NCBI GenBank assembly: GCA_024196135.1
Contig: JAMQCK010000648.1
Location: 1-18,350, forward strand
Reading direction: 5' to 3'
Length of the DNA: 18,350 nt
Origin: Pleurotus ostreatus/Saccharomyces cerevisiae fusant
Taxonomy: Eukaryota > Opisthokonta
Part shown: piece after piece, positions 11,901-18,350 of the stretch
How positions within the stretch are numbered: position 1 is the stretch's first letter
How the letters are laid out: the number at the start of each line of letters is the position of its first letter
Notes under the pieces: model-generated
The model's input: the letters and a program-made list of their open reading frames with translations, nothing else
Told to the model about the DNA's origin: nothing
The model's database searches: none
Program-made: the position numbers and the translations under genes

Positions 11901-12324
11901 GACCGGATCCGACGACAAGAGTGTGCGGCTTTGGGATAGTGCGTCGGGACGGGAAGTCGGACCTGTACTCCTCGGCCACCACAATCGCATCCATTCCGTC
12001 GCCTTTTCTCCTGATGGCGCTCGCGTCGTGTCCAGCTCTTGGGACAAGACAGTGCGAATCTGGGACATCACACCCTTACCCGCGGACGACGCGAGCACCC
12101 TCATCCGCCTCGACAAGATCAGGGTAGAGGATGGATGGCTTCTCTACGACCACGACGGCACCGCGCGACCCATCCTCTGGATCCCACCTTACCTTCGCCA
12201 CTACCCGCTTGCCTTCTCCCCCTTCCATTCGCAGTTCCTGCCTGCAGGCCAGCACATACGCGTTAGGTTCAACAACCCCATGCGCATCGACCAGTCGATC
12301 ATCACGTACGCTACGCCAGTGTGA
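8371..12324 (+). CDS. C2-like / NACHT / WD40 protein (fungal NLR-like), possibly frame-disrupted
   Basis: A STAND P-loop NTPase of the NACHT-WD40 type that is expanded in Agaricomycetes; such proteins are thought to act in non-self or stress recognition. N-terminal exons 8371-8431, 8483-8612, 8671-8795 and 8845 to about 8951 read as a C2-like domain. Next come a helical region (about 9002-9034, 9082-9132, 9184-9388), the NACHT exon 9439-11007, then 11063-11196, 11244-11465 and the WD40 part from about 11519. Walker A GSAGKGKS is at 9769-9792 and Walker B IVFVIDALDEC at 10050-10082. A sensor-like strand RFFLTYRQE starts at 10176 and the winged-helix end HHTSFRDFLLD lies near 10725. Four WD repeats follow (11600-12070). 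Problems: the frame changes between the C2 part and the NACHT part (8930-9001), the WD40 frame is -1 to the frame entered at 11519, and the C-terminal end is ambiguous. It may be intact with unusual splicing, or a pseudogene. The family call is firm; the exact protein is not. Confidence 0.8.
11598..12069 (+). repeat. Four WD40 repeats
   Basis: Repeats in one frame carry VAFSPDGTRMV..MQVFD, GHEGAILCVAFTGDGKRI..ARIWD, GAVRSVAFSPDGARIA..VRLWD and NRIHSVAFSPDGARVV..VRIWD, at about 126-nt spacing. They differ from each other, unlike the near-identical repeats of recently expanded fungal NLR genes. Four are too few for a closed seven-bladed propeller; the following region (IPPYLRHYPLAFSP) has no further WD signature. 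Confidence 0.85.
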
Positions 12325-12637
12325 TACGCGATGTCGTCGTTCGCAGCTGGTAAGTAACATTCGTACCTTCGTCTCGCTCTGGTCATACTGATTGACTCGC
12401 AGGGTGGCTTGGTGGGAAGCTTTTGCGCGTCCATGATCCCGAAGGAAGTGTTTTAAGTTTGCAACGGACATCTGCCTCAAAAGCAACATATACTTGCGAT
12501 CTACTTGTTACGTCTTGGTTACGACTAAACCTACTTGCTTGCTACAACGATTCCTACTTACAACGATTGCCTACTTACTACTGTTGCTCAGATTGTTCTT
12601 GTCAGCCCGGCCATGTCACCTTACGTTCTTATTGCCT
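12325..12637. other. Convergent intergenic region with an intron-like segment
   Basis: Lies between the 3' ends of the NACHT and PLP-enzyme genes. Segment 12350-12402 looks like a perfect intron: donor GTAAGT, branch CTGATTGAC, acceptor CGCAG, 53 nt. It is beyond the TGA at 12322-12324, so it is either a 3' UTR intron or evidence that the true last NACHT exon ends at a TGA at 12434-12436. The rest is AT-richer, with one short direct repeat. Confidence 0.6.
12544..12576. repeat. Two-copy imperfect direct repeat
   Basis: ACAACGATTCCTACTT is followed directly by ACAACGATTGCCTACTT, one extra G in copy two. It lies between the convergent genes and probably reflects simple slippage. Confidence 0.6.
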
Positions 12638-14209
<1,572 letters not shown>

Positions 14210-14758
14210 TTTGCTGAGGATTATGTCCGATTTTGACTGCGAAAAGTGGAAGGCTGGATGCGGGGCTCTGCTACGATGGATGAGAGACACGAGGAAGGGG
14301 GCAAATGGCGATCGCCCGTTTATATAGTGTGCTTCCGGATGACTCGGAATGAGTGCAGCATGCGCCGATCATCTGAGCTTGCCCGCCGGCCAAAATTATG
14401 GCCTCGGTGTTCCTCAACGCTGACAAGTTTCTGGAAGTCATCGCCGCCGAGAAACGGATGGACGGGTATGTTGAACTTGGTGGCGTGAGAAAAGGATCGT
14501 GACTGCCGAAGGAAGGAAGGAGTCGGCGTTTGCCGTTCAGAGACTGAGGAGGTCTTCCTGGACATGGACGATGCGCTGTAGCATCTCTGGCTCTACTTTG
14601 ATAATGTTAACCAATTCTTTCGCCCCTACGCGATGTTCGCGAAGTCGCAGCGTCGTCCGCAGCGATTACCAAGATGCCAGGTGACCCGACGCAGACGACT
14701 CGGAAGCTACTTATCGCTCGACCTCGACCTCAGTCTCTGACACTGACCTCCTCCTGCG
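14210..14758. promoter_or_regulatory. Divergent promoter between PLP enzyme and MBL hydrolase
   Basis: Two start codons face away from each other across 549 nt, so both promoters lie here. A TATA box serves the minus-strand gene (14319-14326) and a CCAAT pentamer is at 14611-14615, about 145 nt upstream of the plus-strand ATG. No protein-like frame is seen. Confidence 0.6.
14319..14326 (-). promoter_or_regulatory. TATA box of the PLP-enzyme gene
   Basis: TATATAAA on the minus strand, about 110 nt upstream of the ATG at 14209. Assigned by sequence and spacing. Confidence 0.6.
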
Positions 14759-16014
14759 ATGGCCCCCTCTCTACGACGTGTCGATAATCTGACGATCACT
14801 TTCTTGGTCGACAATGACATTGAATGGTACCAGACGCGACGAGAGATCGCGTCCATCGTGACTGATGCGCGAACAGGATGACCAAGTTGCCTCCGGGCTT
14901 CACGCACGAGCTCACGCAGCATATAGCTCATAGCAAGATCGACGAGCTTACTGGCGTGCCCACGCTGGACTTTGACCACTTCTGTTGTGGTGTGCAACTT
15001 CCTTACCGAGTCCGAGCTGCACTGAAGTCACTTCAGGCGCGCATGGGTTCTCTGCCTTGATCGTACGCCCCTAGCCTTTGTGATTAGGGATCAGTTGGCT
15101 ATAGCTCACAACAGGAAACCCGCATCGGCGAAGAGCCCTCGCAGCTTACTCTCTTCGACACCGGACCCGATACGCTTTCCCTCCCCCGCAACATCGGCGC
15201 CATGCAGGTCAACCCCGACACCATCTCCCGCGTCATCACCTCTCACTGGCACTCCGATCACACCGGCGGGCTTCTGTCTTTCCTCGACCTTCGCTCCAGC
15301 TCAGGCTGCGTCGTCGACGTCCATCCTGACCGCCCCGTTGCCCGCGGGATCGCACCCGGCCCGGCCTTCGACAAGGTCGTCTGCGCGCTTCCTCGTGATC
15401 CCACGCTGGACGAGATCGAGAAGGCCGGCGGCAAGGTCGAGAGGCACGCGGAAGGGCACGCCGTCGCGGAAGGGACCGTGTGGGTGAGTGGAGAGATTCC
15501 CCGGGTGACGGAATTCGAGGGCGGGCTGAGGGGCGGGATGCGGTTTGCGGAGAACAAGTGGACGCCGGAGCCGCATATTATGGATGAAAGGTATGCGGCG
15601 ATTGATGTGGCGGGGAAGGGCCTTGTCCTGTTTAGCTCGTGCTCGCATGCGGGCATTGTCAATGTCGTGAAGGATGTCGTGCAGACGCTCAAGAGGCCGG
15701 TCTATATGGTGAATTCTGCACGCGGCGTCGAGGGGCTATTTTGAGCTTACTATAGCCTTCAGATCGTCGGCGGCCTCCACCTTGCTGGTGGCGAGTTTGC
15801 TGCGCGGATACCGCAGACGGTGGACTTTCTCGCGGATCGTCTGCGTCCCAGTCCGACATACGTCTTGCCGATGCACTGCACTGGATTCCAAGCGAAGATC
15901 GCCCTCGAGAAGGCTCTCGGAGAGGGCTGTGTACCCACTGGCGTCGGTCACAGAGTCGACATTGTTGGTAATCGGGAAGACGACGAGAGGTTGCTTACTC
16001 CTGTATGGTCCTGA
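14759..16014 (+). CDS. Metallo-beta-lactamase-fold hydrolase (COG1237-like)
   Basis: Predicted metal-dependent hydrolase. Five exons (14759-14826, 14877-14989, 15037-15062, 15115-15708, 15763-16014) give 350 aa with matching phases and introns of 47-54 nt. The N-terminus has the VDNLTITFLVDND strand and CCGAHGFSALIE. The metal site is clear: His113, His115, Asp117 and His118 in HWHSDHTGG, Asp84 in LFDTGPD, His247 in SSCSHAG and His305 in LPMHCTG. IVGGLHLAGG follows at 268-277. This pattern is that of the COG1237 branch, whose archaeal relatives include an enzyme of the methanopterin pathway; the fungal substrate is unknown to me. The start has context CGATGGCC just upstream of the conserved strand. 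There is no signal peptide, so it is probably cytosolic. It shares a divergent promoter region with the PLP enzyme, a weak hint of shared regulation. Confidence 0.9.
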
Positions 16015-16314
16015 AAGTCAGATGAAATCAACAAAGTCACTTGCGCGAGACGAAGGACTGTGTCCATCGAACTCCAAATATCATCTGCAGCACAGGGAAG
16101 GTCTAGGTTGGCGACTATAGCAACTTCTTGCACATCAGGGCACAATGCAAACTGGAAGAGGGTATGCCAGGGTTCATATAGCACAGCCCATCTGAGCTAC
16201 GTAGCCAGTCAGTTGAAGAGACGGGGCGCAAACATAATTACAGCAGCTGAAGATTCCGAAAGTCCATGACGGCGTACAAACGACGAGTGCACGTAGGGTA
16301 TGCTCGGGTACGCG
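16015..16314. other. Convergent intergenic region, MBL hydrolase / Bos1
   Basis: 300 nt between two gene 3' ends. It should hold both terminators. I see no gene, repeat or RNA structure in it. Confidence 0.5.
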
Positions 16315-17350
16315 CTAACCCAGGTACTTCCATATCAGAAAGAAGCACCCAAAGGTCACCACGCAGCCAGCGAAGAAAATGTACATATCCTGCGTGCTAT
16401 TTCGATGGTCAGTGACTGCTCAGCTGAACATCGCGATGCATAACGTACCTCCTCCTCTCAATCCACCCGATAACATCCCGACTCAAGCCTAGTGTATTAG
16501 CCGCATCGAGAAGTCTCCGTTGAGTCCCCTTGAGCATATTGCGCTGGTCAACGAGGTTATCGAGCACGGCCTGCCCTTGCGCAAGGAATTCGTCGAGCTT
16601 GGAGTCTGTTTCGCGAATGAAGGAGTGTTCGTCCAGGGCGTGGCGCTCGCGGTTGCTGTACATGGATTGAGGGGTGGCGGAGGCGGAGCGGAATGGGGAT
16701 TCGGAGATGGTGTCGGAGGGCGTGGATGTGGAGGGAGCGGCGAAGCGTCTTCGGGCAGCATCGGCAGGATTGGGAGACAGAAGGGATGCACGGTCTTCGG
16801 CAGCTTTCTGAGGGAGGAGGGTCGTCAGCAGCGGAGCAGAGGAGGGGAATCAATCATTCGTACCTGTTGTGCTGCCTCTGCTTTTAAGCGTTCGAATGTT
16901 TGGCGTAGTTCGGCGTAGTCTTGGCGGAACTTCTGCACACGCCTGCATTACGGGTGTTAGAGAGGTAGTGCCATAGACGGTAGACTACGCACATGAGGGC
17001 TTTCTCCTGCTTTGCCTTGATCATCTCGCGTTTTGCCATGGAGTCATAGTCGTCAACCGTGCGTTGCATCGCGGCGAGGGACGCGGATATCTGCCCTAAC
17101 AGAACGGTGTGAGCGTGCTATGACCATAGAAGTTGAGTGGCGTCAGGAAAGGGGAGGGGTGTACAACAAAGTTGGCATCGAGAGTAGTGATTGAGAGGAT
17201 GTGCTGCCCGCCGCGAGCGCGCCACGCAGGCAACACGATGAAGTTACACGCACCCAGAAGGGCCGCTGAGGTGTCGCCCCCCTTCAGCCGCTCGAGGTCA
17301 GCCTGTATCGAGCTCGTTTGTCGGACGCCAGAGGTATATAGGGAATTCAT
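16315..17350 (-). CDS. BOS1: Bos1/membrin-type Qb-SNARE
   Basis: SNARE of the ER-to-Golgi transport step, anchored by a C-terminal membrane helix. Exons in coding order: 17350-17254, 17095-16993, 16942-16864, 16807-16449, 16396-16315, giving 239 aa, close to the yeast protein. The N-terminal helical part starts MNSLYTSGVRQ and contains a long charged helix (DDYDSMAKREMIKAKQEKAL, about residues 46-65). A Ser/Pro/Ala-rich linker covers about 100-140. The SNARE motif covers about 150-208, with RETDSKLDEFLAQG, LVDQRNMLKGTQRRLLDAAN and TLGLS, strong membrin signatures. A hydrophobic tail anchor covers about 218-235 (YIFFAGCVVTFGCFFLIW), followed by KYLG. Intron 1 is 158 nt, three times the size of the others. 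The start is the first ATG and is only 137 nt from the divergent NUP133-like start. Confidence 0.93.
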
Positions 17351-17487
17351 GATGGACGTCAGGAACGAAGGTACGATGTGGCGGGGAAGGACAAGGCCGA
17401 TGAGGCGCGCCCGGCGTGGGACAGCGCACGTGGACCGCGACGACGCGATCGAACTCGACGCGCGCCTCGTTCCCCACCGCCATCATC
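17351..17487. promoter_or_regulatory. Compact bidirectional promoter, BOS1 / NUP133
   Basis: Only 137 nt separate the two opposed start codons, so both 5' leaders and core promoters must fit here or reach into coding sequence. The stretch is GC-rich with no TATA box. Out-of-frame or alternative in-frame ATGs (such as 17416) precede the chosen NUP133 start. Confidence 0.6.
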
Positions 17488-18350
17488 ATGGCCACCTTCT
17501 CCCCAGCCCCCGCGCACCGCCGCGCCTCTCTTATGCGCACCTCCCCGAGAGCGGGGGGTAGCAGGAGGCCCTCGCGAATGAGTTTGACCCCGTTCAGCGA
17601 TGCGTACACTGAAGAGACGGGCATGGATGTTGACGAAGGCTCCGCCGCACCGACAGAGACGGCGGTGAAAGCAAAACCATCGAAAGAGCTGCTCTACGCC
17701 AACTCGAGAGAGTTTAAGGTGTCCTACTACGCTGGTCTACCGTTGGAGGTCAAGACAGCGCTTCAAAAGAACAACAGTATGCTCCCTTGTTCGCATGCAT
17801 CTGAAAGTGACTGATCAGGGACAATAGACTTCGAGTACGACAGTATATACTCGGGCTCGATCGATGCTCAGACTGGCTTCGCGCTCGTCGCATCTGCAGA
17901 GACGTGCTACGTGTGGCAGCATGCGCAGGTACGCCTCAATCGTGTAACTGCTTCGCTTCAAAAGGCTCACTGCTTTGAAGGCTGTCTCTGGCATACCGAC
18001 ATGCTATATCTTCGCATGCCCTGTCAACCCTGATGACTACATGACCCCACCACTTCACGCTCTCATTCCGTACGGCGTAGGCCGCGAACCAGGACTACTC
18101 TTAATGAACCATGCGGGCAAGGTTCGCCTCTGGGACAGCATCAGCATCGGACTTGCCGGTGGCGGCAACTACACAGAAGCCTCACTCAACCTCGGACCCT
18201 ACGAGACGGTCTCGCACCTTGTGCGCACGCACGTACGTTCTTCCTTCTTTCGCATTTCCGTCCTTCTGACGCGCTCTGTCCGCTTACAGCCGCAAACCTT
18301 CGTCGCCTCGACCACGCAGGGGCAGTTCTTCAAGATCGTCCACACTGCTG
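17488..18350 (+). CDS. Nup133-like nucleoporin, N-terminal part (3' end outside window)
   Basis: Scaffold nucleoporin of the Y-complex (Nup84/Nup107 complex). The visible part is the start of the N-terminal beta-propeller. Exons are 17488-17776, 17828-17928, 17981-18232 and 18290 onward, giving 234 residues before the window ends; introns are 51, 52 and 57 nt. The N-terminus is Ser/Arg/Pro-rich (MATFSPAPAHRRAS), as in fungal homologues, followed by YANSREFKVSYYAGLP, SGSIDAQTGFALVASAETC and CYIFACPVNP. REPGLLLMNHAGKVRLWDS and SIGLAGGGNYTEASLNLG then follow; these are hallmark Nup133 stretches. I chose the ATG at 17488 (CATCATCATGGCC) over the in-frame ATG at 17416 because family N-termini begin MATFSP-like and 17416 crowds the promoter. 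Identity is strong from sequence pattern; the C-terminal helical domain is not visible. Confidence 0.88.

Noticed and set aside
16520..16918. 132-codon Gly-rich plus-strand open frame
   Set aside because: Antisense to the Ser/Pro linker and SNARE exon of Bos1; the Gly runs are the complement of Pro/Ala codons.
17333..17340. GTATATAG as a TATA box for NUP133
   Set aside because: It lies inside the first Bos1 codons (LYT), about 150 nt from the NUP133 start; coding need explains it better.

Overview
The window is nuclear DNA of a filamentous basidiomycete, most likely an Agaricomycete. Genes are broken by many introns of about 47-60 nt with GT..AG ends and CTGAC/CTAAC-type branch sites. Coding sequence is GC-rich. 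Gene content includes a mushroom-type NACHT/WD40 protein. I cannot name the genus from the sequence. All exon models come from reading frames, splice signals and recalled protein families; no transcript data were available.

Layout: (1) 1-1014 (+), the 3' part of a polyubiquitin gene with four visible units. (2) 1334-4983 (+), a 19-exon Tudor-SN (SND1-type) gene, 901 aa. (3) 4984-6013, about 1 kb with no recognisable gene except a promoter at its right end. (4) 6014-7328 (+), a secreted GH43 endo-arabinanase, 334 aa. (5) 7329-8370, a second gene-poor kilobase. (6) 8371-12324 (+), a NACHT/WD40 protein with a C2-like N-terminus and apparent frame breaks; it may be a decaying gene. (7) 14209-12638 (-), a PLP-dependent trans-sulfuration enzyme, 400 aa, with one GC-AG intron. 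(8) 14759-16014 (+), a metallo-beta-lactamase-fold hydrolase, 350 aa. (9) 17350-16315 (-), a Bos1/membrin Qb-SNARE, 239 aa. (10) 17488-18350 (+), the 5' part of a Nup133-like nucleoporin gene.

Most genes are conserved housekeeping genes: protein tagging, RNA metabolism, ER-Golgi transport, nuclear pore and sulfur amino acid metabolism. Two genes are accessory: the secreted arabinanase (plant-wall degradation) and the NACHT/WD40 protein (a fungal NLR-like architecture). Both sit in the looser middle of the window with gene-poor flanks. PLP enzyme/MBL hydrolase and BOS1/NUP133 are divergent pairs; NACHT/PLP enzyme and MBL/BOS1 are convergent pairs. There is no operon-like logic, and I saw no tRNA, rRNA, transposon or CRISPR array.

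I did not find a convincing new biological system. The points most worth checking are the integrity of the NACHT/WD40 gene, the GC-AG intron, the microexons of the Tudor-SN gene, and the matching intron positions in two separated ubiquitin units.
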